Below, piece after piece: positions 24,549 to 31,984 of a stretch of DNA of 43,694 nt (within the stretch, counting starts at the first letter, position 1; each line of letters opens with the position of its first letter). This DNA is from CAYRPN01 sp964426135 (GTDB lineage Bacteria > Planctomycetota > Phycisphaerae > Phycisphaerales > Phycisphaeraceae), in assembly GCA_964426135.1 (NCBI GenBank), contig CAYRPN010000041.1, positions 1 through 43,694 of the forward strand, in the 5' to 3' direction. A program made the translations under genes and the position numbers. The notes under the pieces are model-generated. The model was not told the DNA's origin. It did not search any database and saw only the letters and a program-made list of their open reading frames with translations.

Positions 24549-25487
24549 TCACTTCAGAATCCCGCGCGTGCGCAGCGTCTTCTCCAAGGTCGCCTTGTTC
24601 TCCGCGCTCATCTCGCACAGCGGCAGGCGCAGTTCGCCCGTGTCGCGGCCGACCAGCGCCATGGCGGTCTTGATCGGGATCGGGTTCGTCTCGATGAACA
24701 TGACCTTGCAGAGGTGGAAGAGTTCCTTGTGCAGCTTGCGGGCCTGCGTGTAGTTGCCGGCCGCGGCCGCGTCGACCAGGGCTTTCACCTGCGCCGGCAG
24801 CAGATTGGAGAGCACGCTGATGACTCCGCCGCCGCCGATGGACATCAGGGGGAGCGTGAGCGAGTCGTCGCCGGAGAGAATCGCGATCTCGCACAGGCTG
24901 CGGATTTCGCTGGCCATGTCCATTGAGCCGGTGGCTTCCTTGATGCAGACGATGTTCGGATGCCTGGCGAGCCGGGCGACGGTGGCGGCGTTCATCTGCA
25001 CGCCGCAGCGCCCGGGGATGTTGTAGAGCACGATGGGCAGATCGACTTTGTCGGCGATGAACATGAAATGCCGGTACAGGCCTTCTTGCGTCGGCTTGTT
25101 GTAATAGGGATTCACCATCAAGGCGCCATCCGCGCCGACGCGCTTGGCGTGCTCGGTGAGTTCGAGCGCTTCCTCGGTGGAGTTGGACCCGGTGCCGGCG
25201 ATGACCTGCACCTTGCGTCCCGCGGCGCCGGCGCCGGTCTTGCCCTTGCTCTTGCCGCCGCGCTTGCCGCTGCCGCTGGTCAACTCCTTCGTCTTGTTGA
25301 CGACGTGCTCGATGACCGCGCGGTGCTCCTCGTGGCTGAGTGTGGGGGACTCGCCAGTGGTGCCGCAGGGCACGAGTCCGTCGATGCCGCCGTCGAGCTG
25401 GAATCGCACGTGTTCGGTCAGGCGATCGAAGTCGACGCGGCCGTCCTTGAACGGCGTGATCATCGCGGTGAATGCACCTTGAAACAT
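24549..25487 (-). CDS. dapA: 4-hydroxy-tetrahydrodipicolinate synthase
   Basis: 312 residues from the ATG at 25487. Condenses pyruvate with aspartate semialdehyde in lysine and diaminopimelate synthesis. The TIM-barrel landmarks are present: GTTGESPTL at 42-50 (Thr44/45), LYNIPGRCG with Tyr155 and Arg160, and the Schiff-base lysine Lys183 in CIKEATG. Residues 70-91 are a Gly/Lys/Ser-rich insert (SGSGKRGGKSKGKTGAGAAG) not typical for the enzyme, probably a surface loop. An in-frame ATG at 25517 would add ten residues; MFQGAFTAMITPF at 25487 matches the family start and has GGA nearby. It is not linked to other lysine genes here. Confidence 0.94.
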   Translation of the reverse strand: MFQGAFTAMITPFKDGRVDFDRLTEHVRFQLDGGIDGLVPCGTTGESPTLSHEEHRAVIEHVVNKTKELTSGSGKRGGKSKGKTGAGAAGRKVQVIAGTGSNSTEEALELTEHAKRVGADGALMVNPYYNKPTQEGLYRHFMFIADKVDLPIVLYNIPGRCGVQMNAATVARLARHPNIVCIKEATGSMDMASEIRSLCEIAILSGDDSLTLPLMSIGGGGVISVLSNLLPAQVKALVDAAAAGNYTQARKLHKELFHLCKVMFIETNPIPIKTAMALVGRDTGELRLPLCEMSAENKATLEKTLRTRGILK

Positions 25488-25798
25488 GTTCGTATTCCGT
25501 TTGGCGTTTGCGGCCATGGCCGGGCGGTCGGACTGCGTGGCACTTGCGGGTCGTCGCCTGATACCGGCGGAGCCTTGGCCGGTCGGTTCTTAATCAGGCG
25601 GAACACTGTAGATGAAAAACGGGCGGCATCAAGCGGCGCACTCGTCACTCTCTGAACAGTTCGCGGGCAGATCGGCGAATGTCGCTCGGATCCGAGTGAG
25701 GATGGCGGCGTCAGGTCAGTCGCGGATGGCAGGTTGTAAGGTCCGATATCACGTGAAGTTGCTGCGAACTTTCGGTCATGAATGGGGGTGGGGCTGGG

Positions 25799-25807
25799 TT
25801 ATCCACA
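25799..25807 (+). promoter_or_regulatory. DnaA box consensus TTATCCACA (1)
   Basis: Exact match to the strong nine-base DnaA box. With the second match 232 bases downstream in the same orientation, it may bind DnaA for titration, regulation or initiation. No in vivo role can be read from sequence. Confidence 0.45.
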
Positions 25808-26030
25808 TCCGCTAGCATTCGGCCGATTCGTCGTCAAGACCTGTTTGCGGCCTGATTCCGGCGGTAGCGATTCTGGTATCCCAAGTACGAAAGATGTTTA
25901 TAAGTCTCTATTTAACATGAACTAACTGCTCGTAATCCCGGTGCGTCGGCTATCGATGGCCTTGGGGTATCGCTGGACGACGTAAATGGCTAACGTCCTC
26001 CGAATCGGCGTGTTCCTCCCAATCAACAGC

Positions 26031-26039
26031 TTATCCACA
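26031..26039 (+). promoter_or_regulatory. DnaA box consensus TTATCCACA (2)
   Basis: Second exact match, 47 bases upstream of the pgeF start codon and just upstream of its -10-like box, where bound DnaA could also affect pgeF transcription. Confidence 0.45.
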
Positions 26040-26073
26040 AATGCGATTGCGACAGCGGTTGTTGAGGCTTTGT

Positions 26074-26079
26074 TAGACT
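26074..26079 (+). promoter_or_regulatory. pgeF: -10-like TAGACT seven bases before the pgeF ATG
   Basis: TTAGACT followed by CGCCCCC and the ATG; no Shine-Dalgarno is present, so the message would be leaderless. Confidence 0.35.
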
Positions 26080-26086
26080 CGCCCCC

Positions 26087-26959
26087 ATGCTCCTGAGGCA
26101 GGAAACGCGAGCCGGCCCCGTCCTCTATCTCTCCTCCATGCTTACCCAGGCGGGGGTTCCGCACGCGTTCACCACCCGTCTCGGCGGGGTCAGTGCGGTG
26201 CCGTTCGACACCCTCAACTTCCAGCCCGCCAGTCTGGACGCCAGCCGTCTGGGCGAGCCGGTGACGCCTGGTGCCCGCTCCAGTGCGCCAGGCAAGGAGC
26301 AGTTTCAGGCCGTCGTGGAGAACTTTCAGCGGGTGGCGGCGGCGATCCGCTGCGCGGGCCGGCAAGTGATCTGCGTCTGGCAGGTGCACGGTATTCATAC
26401 GTGCGTCTGGCCGGACGAAGTCGCCGCGCCGCGGCCGACGGACTCGCCCAGCGTGGTGATGCAGGCGGACGCCCTGGCGACTCGCGATCCGGCGGCGCTG
26501 CTGGCAATCCGCACTGCCGACTGCGTGCCCATTCTGCTCGCCAGTGCGGACGGACAAGCCGTCGCCGCCGTCCATGCAGGCTGGCGCGGCGTGGTCGCCG
26601 GCGTCCTGCCTGCCGCCGTGAGCACCCTCATCGATCGATGCCACGTCGCACCGGCGAACCTCATCGCCGCGATCGGGCCCTGCATCGGCGTCGGACATTT
26701 CGAGGTGGGCCCCGATGTGGCGGAGGCGTTCGACGCGGCTGGGCTTAGCGAGCATGTCGATCATTCGCACGCCAGGCCGCACATTGATCTTGCCGGGGCG
26801 ATTGCGCAGCAACTTCGCAGGCTCGGTTTGCCTCCTTCGCAGATCGATCAGAGCGATCGATGCACTCATCGCGATCAGGACGAGTTCTTCAGTCATCGCC
26901 GGGACCAAGGCAAGACGGGACGCATGGCGGCGCTGATCGGCGTGGCGGAGTCGAAGTGA
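26087..26959 (+). CDS. pgeF: PgeF/YfiH-type laccase-domain protein (purine nucleoside phosphorylase family)
   Basis: 290 residues. The family's metal and active-site motifs are all present: VWQVHG with His101, IRTADCVPILL with Cys146, AVHAGWRG with His163 and IGPCIGVGHFEV. Members have been described as multi-substrate purine nucleoside phosphorylases and as editors of peptidoglycan precursors; older annotations say polyphenol oxidase. An insert of about 25 residues rich in Pro/Ala (52-70) separates the first conserved block from the second. The C-terminus carries the usual CTHRDQDEFFSHRRDQGKTGR. The gene converges on the nuclease-like ORF downstream. Confidence 0.92.
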   Translation: MLLRQETRAGPVLYLSSMLTQAGVPHAFTTRLGGVSAVPFDTLNFQPASLDASRLGEPVTPGARSSAPGKEQFQAVVENFQRVAAAIRCAGRQVICVWQVHGIHTCVWPDEVAAPRPTDSPSVVMQADALATRDPAALLAIRTADCVPILLASADGQAVAAVHAGWRGVVAGVLPAAVSTLIDRCHVAPANLIAAIGPCIGVGHFEVGPDVAEAFDAAGLSEHVDHSHARPHIDLAGAIAQQLRRLGLPPSQIDQSDRCTHRDQDEFFSHRRDQGKTGRMAALIGVAESK

Positions 26960-27007
26960 CGGCGTGAGAATCAATCCGCATCGCTGAGGTCACACCTGAG
27001 GGCGCGA

Positions 27008-27508
27008 CTAATCGGCGAATGCCTTGGTGATTTCTTTCCGAAAGTGGGACACCACCTGAAGAGTTCTCAAGATGGGAAGTGATTCCGGGACAGCTCGCTT
27101 TAGCCACGAATCCGTAGGGAAAGCCGCAACGATCTGCTGCAAGAGCAGTTCGAGAGTTGTTACAGGCGCTCCACCGATCGTCGAATGGCTGTGAGTGCTT
27201 GCGATTCCAAAAACCGCGAGCTGATCGATGTTTGCAGGCATCGGAAGCCCCTGGAAAAGCGATGGCACATATTTTCGGCCGATTTGGAATTTCTTGGCGA
27301 ATCGAGGTTCGCGATTTTTCCAGGAATCGGTGTCCATGGACGTTTCAATATGGATCACATGAAATGGATTGGGGCGGTAGGCGACAATATCGAGTTCACC
27401 TTCATGGCCGCCTTCGGGGCGCGGACCAACCCTAACGTTTCGCCGAAGAAAATAGCCTTGATGCTCGTACCACTCCGACACGAGTTGTTCAAGATAATTC
27501 GACGCCAT
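27008..27508 (-). CDS. Hypothetical protein, PD-(D/E)XK nuclease-like
   Basis: 166 residues, soluble. The first 60 residues resemble a restriction-endonuclease fold core: helix with Glu11/Glu15 (LEQLVSEWYEHQGYF), strand GHEGELDIVAY with Asp40, and strand FHVIHIETSMD with Glu55. The lysine of a canonical ExK is replaced by Ser57, so catalysis is uncertain. The rest is helical (ELLLQQIVAAFPTDSWLKRAV). Base composition is lower in GC than the neighbours, hinting at transfer. AAGGGAGC upstream of the ATG at 27508 supports the start. It could be part of a degraded restriction or repair locus; no methylase is near. Confidence 0.65.
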   Translation of the reverse strand: MASNYLEQLVSEWYEHQGYFLRRNVRVGPRPEGGHEGELDIVAYRPNPFHVIHIETSMDTDSWKNREPRFAKKFQIGRKYVPSLFQGLPMPANIDQLAVFGIASTHSHSTIGGAPVTTLELLLQQIVAAFPTDSWLKRAVPESLPILRTLQVVSHFRKEITKAFAD

Positions 27509-27528
27509 GGGAGCTCCCTTGTTTCAAT

Positions 27529-28659
27529 TCATCGCGACGCCACAAGATTATCCCGGTGAATCACCTCCGCATACCCCACGCGCCCCAGCACCGCTTCAAG
27601 CTGGCTCGATTTCTTCCTCTTGATCTGATCCACCTCCGTCGCCGCGTAATTGCACAGCCCGCGCGCCACTTCGTCGCCGGCCTTGTTTTTCACGGCCACC
27701 ACCGCGCCCTTATCGAAGTCACCCTTCACGCTCAGCACGCCCGCCGGCAGCAGGCTCTTGCCGCGGGAGAGCGCCGCCACCGCGCCGTCGTCGATCACGA
27801 TCTCGCCTGCCGGTCGGCGCGTCATGCCGATCCAGCGAGATCGGCTGTCGAGTTTCTTCGCCGCCGGCGCGAAGATCGTGCCCACACCCGCGCTCTTTCC
27901 GCTGAACAGCCGCGGCAGCACGTCCATCTCGCGCCCGTTGGCGATGATCGCCGTCTCGCCCGCTTCCGTCGCCAGCTTGGCCGCGGCGAGTTTGCTCGAC
28001 ATCCCGCCCGTGCCCAGATCGGATTTCTCGCTGCGCACGTGGCCGAGCACCTTGGCGATGCTGTCCACGTAATCGATGCGCTCGCCTTTCTCGTCGAGCA
28101 GCCCGTTCACCACCGACAGCAGCACCAGCGCGTCGGCCCGCAGCGCGTTGCAGGTCAGGCCCGCCAGCTGATCGTTGTCGCCGAAGCGAATCTCATCCAC
28201 CGCCACCGTGTCGTTCTCATTCAGGATCGGCACGCAGCCCAGGCGATGCAGGTGCGCGATGCAGTTGCGGATGTTCAGGTAGCGTGCGCGATGGTCGAAG
28301 TCGTCGCGCGTCACCAGCAACTGCCCCACGCCCAGTCCGAACGGCGCGAACGCCTCGTGCAGGTGCGTCATCAGCCGGCGCTGGCCCACCGCGGCGACGG
28401 CCTGCAGCTCCGCCACATCCGTCGGCCGTTTCGCCAGGCCCAGTTCCTTCCGACCCGCGCCGATCGCGCCGCTGCTGACCACCGTCACCTGTCGGCCCTG
28501 CTTGCGAAGCTCCGACACCTGCCGGGCGATCTCGCGGAAAAATGCGACGTCGAGGTTGCCGTCGGATCCGGTGAGCGTCTGTGTGCCGTATTTCACCACG
28601 ATGTGTTTCGCGGCGGGCAGAACGTGTTGGCGAATGTGGGTCGAAGGCATACGGTACAT
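27529..28659 (-). CDS. proB: Glutamate 5-kinase
   Basis: 376 residues. Phosphorylates glutamate in the first step of proline synthesis. Amino acid kinase landmarks: VVKYGTQTLTG near the N-terminus, VTVVSSGAIGAGRKELGL, LNENDTVAVDEIRFGDNDQLAG, and LGTGGMSSKLAAAKLA. A C-terminal PUA domain occupies about 280-365 (GEIVIDDGAVAALSRGKSLL), as in long-form ProB. The ATG at 28650 (MPSTHIRQ) is an alternative start three residues in; no ribosome site decides. proA is not in the window. The Kdo transferase gene lies 21 bp upstream on the same strand, so they may be co-transcribed. Confidence 0.94.
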   Translation of the reverse strand: MYRMPSTHIRQHVLPAAKHIVVKYGTQTLTGSDGNLDVAFFREIARQVSELRKQGRQVTVVSSGAIGAGRKELGLAKRPTDVAELQAVAAVGQRRLMTHLHEAFAPFGLGVGQLLVTRDDFDHRARYLNIRNCIAHLHRLGCVPILNENDTVAVDEIRFGDNDQLAGLTCNALRADALVLLSVVNGLLDEKGERIDYVDSIAKVLGHVRSEKSDLGTGGMSSKLAAAKLATEAGETAIIANGREMDVLPRLFSGKSAGVGTIFAPAAKKLDSRSRWIGMTRRPAGEIVIDDGAVAALSRGKSLLPAGVLSVKGDFDKGAVVAVKNKAGDEVARGLCNYAATEVDQIKRKKSSQLEAVLGRVGYAEVIHRDNLVASR

Positions 28660-28677
28660 CGCGTTGCGTGGCGTGGC

Positions 28678-28700
28678 GTTTAGCGACGGGGCTTGCCCCG
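28678..28700. repeat. GTTTAGCGACGGGGC repeat, copy 1, overlapping the Kdo transferase stop
   Basis: A 23-base repeat ending in the small palindrome CGGGGC-TT-GCCCCG. Further copies are at 30171-30193 and 43460-43482 in the same orientation. Read on the minus strand, this copy supplies the last five codons (GKPRR) and the TAA stop of the Kdo transferase gene. Confidence 0.85.
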
Positions 28701-30080
28701 TTCCGCTTTGAGCAACTCAAGGATCAACTTCACATGCCGATCCGTCGCGCCCTGGCGGGCAAGGATAACCTTGCGCCCGTTTTCAGCCAGTGCCCGCGCC
28801 TGCTCCGGATCATCGAGCAGTTCTTTCGCAGAAGCGCAAGGCTTCGTGCTCACGAAAATGCCGGCTTCCGCCCGGAACGCGTCGACGATGTCCTCGAAAT
28901 CACCGTAGCGAGTGCCCATGACGGTCGGCTTGCCCAGGGCGATCGGCTCGATCGGATCGCTGCCGTAAAGGTTGATGAAGCTGCGCCCGACGATCACGAC
29001 ATCCGCCAGCGCGTACGCCTTGCGAAGTTCGCCAAGCGTGTCGAGGAGGAAAACTTCCGTGCAATCGATGCTCCGCGAGGTGCCGTCAAGATGTTGAGTC
29101 CGGCGGATGGGTTGGCTCATCAGCCTCGCCACCTCCTCAAACCGCTCCGGCTTGCGCGGGGCGATCAGCAACTGCACCCCCGCCGGCTTGGTGCGAATCA
29201 ACAGTTCCTCTTCGCCCGGCCCCGTCGAACCCGCGACGATCAGCGGCTTGCTGCGATCGATGCCCATTGCGGTCGCAAGTTCAGCCGCGCCCGTGACCGT
29301 GGCGGGATCCTCGATTCTCGCCGTGTCCCATTTCATCGAATCGGTCACGCTTACGCGATCCTTGGCCGCACCCATGGCGATGAAGCGATCGGCGTAGGCG
29401 GGTGTCTGCACTGCGGCGGCGCGCAGTCTGGCGAACGAAGATCGCATCAGCGGGCGGATGAGTTTGTATCGCTTGAAACTACGGGCGCTGAGCCGGCCGT
29501 TGATCACGCACACGGGAATGCCCCGGCGATCGCACTCCTCCACGAACGTTGGCCAGACCTCCAGTTCAACGAGCGCGACGACATCGGGTCTCACCGTGTC
29601 GAGGAACCGTCGGACGCAGCGCGTGAAGTCGAGTGGATATCGCACCACGGCGTGCTGCTTGCCGAAGAGTTCCGTGGCCCGCGCGAAGCCGGTGTCGGTG
29701 GTGGTGCTGATGACGATGCGCGGCGGCTGGGGCGGCGATGGGAGGGCGAGGCTCCCGCCGAGCCGCGCATCACCTTGTGGCCCCGGCTCGGCAGGAGCCT
29801 CGCCCTCCCGGCTGGCCAGCTTCGCAATGAACTGTCTGGTCGCGTTCACTTCGCCGACGCTGACGGCGTGGATCAGAACAGTGGGGCGGTCGCCTTCAAC
29901 TCGCCTGGTCGTCGGTGTTGCCGAGGTCGGACCGCTTACTGCGTGCGCGGCTCTTTCGACGTGTCCGAATCGGCCGCGCCAGTCCGTGCGCCACTTGCCG
30001 GTGCGCAGCATGCGCCAGCCCCAGTAAGGGGCCGTGATCGCGGCGCCGAGTCCGTACAGCATGTCACGCAGAATCGCCAC
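28680..30080 (-). CDS. waaA: 3-deoxy-D-manno-octulosonic acid transferase
   Basis: 466 residues from a GTG start. Adds Kdo from CMP-Kdo to lipid A at the inner face of the cytoplasmic membrane. It has the N-terminal membrane helix (residues 6-24), HAVSVGEVNA with the catalytic-base position Glu77, the STTTDTG block at 125-131, VALVELEVWPTF and the C-terminal glycosyltransferase domain with GSDPIEPIALGKP. Residues 91-118 (starting REGEAPAEPG, ending GGSLALPSP) are encoded by a dispersed palindrome and are foreign to the family. A TACAAT box seven bases before the GTG suggests a leaderless mRNA divergent from metG. The gene implies an LPS-type outer membrane. Confidence 0.93.
   Translation of the reverse strand: MAILRDMLYGLGAAITAPYWGWRMLRTGKWRTDWRGRFGHVERAAHAVSGPTSATPTTRRVEGDRPTVLIHAVSVGEVNATRQFIAKLASREGEAPAEPGPQGDARLGGSLALPSPPQPPRIVISTTTDTGFARATELFGKQHAVVRYPLDFTRCVRRFLDTVRPDVVALVELEVWPTFVEECDRRGIPVCVINGRLSARSFKRYKLIRPLMRSSFARLRAAAVQTPAYADRFIAMGAAKDRVSVTDSMKWDTARIEDPATVTGAAELATAMGIDRSKPLIVAGSTGPGEEELLIRTKPAGVQLLIAPRKPERFEEVARLMSQPIRRTQHLDGTSRSIDCTEVFLLDTLGELRKAYALADVVIVGRSFINLYGSDPIEPIALGKPTVMGTRYGDFEDIVDAFRAEAGIFVSTKPCASAKELLDDPEQARALAENGRKVILARQGATDRHVKLILELLKAERGKPRR
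29738..29810. repeat. In-frame palindromic repeat inside waaA
   Basis: The arms GAGGGCGAGGCTCC.GCCGAGCC and GGCTCGGCAGGAGCCTCGCC pair across a loop of about 24 bases. On the coding strand the arms read EGEAPAEP and GGSLALPS, a peptide string repeated in many planctomycete gene predictions. The length keeps the waaA frame open. Confidence 0.8.
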
Positions 30081-30087
30081 GGCGGGG

Positions 30088-30093
30088 ATTGTA
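30088..30093 (-). promoter_or_regulatory. waaA: -10-like TACAAT seven bases before the waaA GTG
   Basis: On the minus strand TACAAT is followed by CCCCGCC and the GTG start, nearly the same string as at metG (TACAATCCCGCCATG) on the other strand. No Shine-Dalgarno is present. Confidence 0.45.
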
Positions 30094-30300
30094 TGGGGAA
30101 GGAATGGAGGGGCGAAGGGACGGAGGCACGAAGGAAAGAAGGCACGGAGGCACTGAGGTACGTCGTCCCCGTTTAGCGACGGGGCTTGCCCCGCCCGTTC
30201 CGGCGAATCCGCGGATCGCCAACCTCGACAATTTCTCCACCTCTTTTTCCCTTCTGCCCCTTCGTCCCTGCGTGCCTTTCTCCCTCCGTCCCTTCTTTCA
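30094..30300. repeat. Divergent waaA-metG intergenic region with inverted purine/pyrimidine arrays
   Basis: Purine-rich units (GGCACGAAGGA, GGCACGGA, GGCACTGA) at 30094-30160 are answered by pyrimidine-rich complements at about 30235-30300 (CCTTCGTCCCTGCGTGCC). Between them lies copy 2 of the GTTTAGCGACGGGGC repeat (30171-30193). The arms could pair into one large hairpin that separates the two divergent promoters. Confidence 0.7.
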
Positions 30301-30301
30301 A

Positions 30302-30307
30302 TACAAT
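30302..30307 (+). promoter_or_regulatory. metG: -10-like TACAAT six bases before the metG ATG
   Basis: TACAAT, CCCGCC, ATG. The distance puts the expected transcription start at or next to the A of the start codon. No -35 match and no Shine-Dalgarno are visible. Confidence 0.45.
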
Positions 30308-30313
30308 CCCGCC

Positions 30314-31984
30314 ATGACCCAGTTTTACGTCACCACTCCGATTTATTACGTGAACGACCGTCCGCACATCGGGCACGTCTACACGACGACCATCGCGGAC
30401 ATCGTCGCGCGGTACCACCGGCTCTGCGGCGAGGACGTGTTCTTCCTCACCGGCGTCGACGAGCACGCCGCCAAGGTCGTGGACGCCGCCGCGGCGCGCG
30501 GCCTCACCGCCCAGCAGTGGGCCGATCAGAACGCCGCCGTCTTCCGCGAGACGTTCCAGAAACTCGGCATCACCAACAACGATTTCGTCCGCACCACCGA
30601 AGATCGCCACAAGTCGAAAGTGCAGGAATACCTCGCGGCCCTGCTCAAGAGCGGCGACGTCTACGAAGGCGAATACGAAGGCTGGTACGACGCGGGCCAG
30701 GAGGAGTATGTCACCGATTCCAAAGCGGAGGAGTACGGCTTCAAATCGCCCATCAACGGCAAGCCGCTCGTGAAGAAGCGCGAGAAGAACATTTTCTTCA
30801 AGCTCGAATCCTACCGCGACGATCTGCTCCGCCTGCTCGATGACAACCATCCGCAGGGCCGACTGAAGGATGAGAACGGCGAGCCGGTGTTCGACGTGCA
30901 GCCGGCGGCGCGGCGAAACGAGATTCTCTCGCGCATCCGCGAAATGAAGGACGTGCCCGTCTCGCGCACTGGCTCAGGCGGCTGGGGCATCGAGTTCCCC
31001 GGCCATCCCGATCAGACGGTGTATGTATGGATCGACGCGCTCTTCAATTATCTTTCGTATGTTGATACGCCCGACCGCCGGGACTATTGGAAGAGCCGGG
31101 CGGTGCATCTGATCGCGAAAGATATTCTCTGGTTCCACGCCTCGATCTGGCCGGCGCTGCTGCTGGCGCTAAGAAAGTGTCCGGGCTACGAATGGGTGTG
31201 CCTGCCCCGGCTGGTGTACGCCCACAGTTTCTGGATCAGCGAAGGCCAGAAGATGAGCAAGACGCTTGGGAATTTCATCGATCTGGAGAAGATCGACGAG
31301 TACGTCAAGACGTTCAGCCTGGATGCGCTGCGGTATTTCCTTGCTTCGAATGGGCCGCTCGGAACCACCGACAGCGACTTCGCGGAGACGAAGTTTGTGG
31401 AGGTGTTCAATGCTTCGCTGGCGAATACTCTGGGGAATTGTTTCAGCAGAGTCGTCAATATGACAAATAGATATTGCGGCGGAAAGATTCCGACGCAATC
31501 AAGCACGGTGGAGCATGAGATTGGCGGTTTGACCGTTCTGACGGCAAAAGGCGAAGAGGTGGTTCCAAGTGATGTGTTCGTTGCTTTCTGTGTACGAGAT
31601 TTCCGAGAAGAAATTGAGGAGCGGCTTGAATCGCTATGGATTGCGGTAGACTTCGCATCGAAAATCGTACGATCTGTTGACGAGTATATTGAAAAGACTA
31701 AACCTTTTTCCCGCGCCAAGGATCCCGCCAAGCTCCCTGAAGTCGGCACGATCCTCTACAACTGCGCTGAAACTCTCCGCATCGCGTCGCTGCTGCTTTA
31801 CCCCGTGATTCCCGCGAAGGTGGAGGAACTCTGGCGTCGCCTCGGCTGCGACTATGCCCAGCAACTCGCGGCCAACGGTGGCCGCGGCAACCTCGCGGAA
31901 TGGGTGAAGTGGGGCCAGCTTAAACCCGGCACGCCCATCCTCACCGGCGATCCGCTGTTCCCGCGCTTTCAACCGGCGAAGTAA
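30314..31984 (+). CDS. metG: Methionyl-tRNA synthetase
   Basis: 556 residues. Charges tRNA-Met in the cytoplasm. The class I signatures are HIGH at residues 18-21 and KMSKT near 313-317 (GQKMSKTLGN). The connective peptide lacks the CxxC zinc knuckles, so this is the zinc-free short type without a C-terminal tRNA-binding domain. Residues about 376-465, in the anticodon-binding helical domain, are encoded by DNA that is visibly AT-richer (about 31430-31710), with codons such as ATA, TTT and AGA that the rest of the gene avoids. The ATG at 30314 begins the family's N-terminus (TQFYVTTPIYYVN). Confidence 0.95.
   Translation: MTQFYVTTPIYYVNDRPHIGHVYTTTIADIVARYHRLCGEDVFFLTGVDEHAAKVVDAAAARGLTAQQWADQNAAVFRETFQKLGITNNDFVRTTEDRHKSKVQEYLAALLKSGDVYEGEYEGWYDAGQEEYVTDSKAEEYGFKSPINGKPLVKKREKNIFFKLESYRDDLLRLLDDNHPQGRLKDENGEPVFDVQPAARRNEILSRIREMKDVPVSRTGSGGWGIEFPGHPDQTVYVWIDALFNYLSYVDTPDRRDYWKSRAVHLIAKDILWFHASIWPALLLALRKCPGYEWVCLPRLVYAHSFWISEGQKMSKTLGNFIDLEKIDEYVKTFSLDALRYFLASNGPLGTTDSDFAETKFVEVFNASLANTLGNCFSRVVNMTNRYCGGKIPTQSSTVEHEIGGLTVLTAKGEEVVPSDVFVAFCVRDFREEIEERLESLWIAVDFASKIVRSVDEYIEKTKPFSRAKDPAKLPEVGTILYNCAETLRIASLLLYPVIPAKVEELWRRLGCDYAQQLAANGGRGNLAEWVKWGQLKPGTPILTGDPLFPRFQPAK

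Larger units (their letters stand above)
25518..26086. other. Intergenic region, relatively AT-rich, with two DnaA-box sequences
   Basis: About 570 bases without a supported gene; a 67-codon frame at 25612-25815 has no family resemblance. The stretch 25880-26050 is notably AT-rich for this genome (GATGTTTATAAGTCTCTATT). TTATCCACA occurs at 25799-25807 and 26031-26039. A minus-strand -10-like CTACAGT lies near 25605, which could serve dapA. Confidence 0.55.

Noticed and set aside
25612..25815. A 67-codon frame between dapA and pgeF
   Set aside because: No ribosome site, no recognisable family, and it overlaps a DnaA box and AT-rich DNA. Too little support to call a gene.
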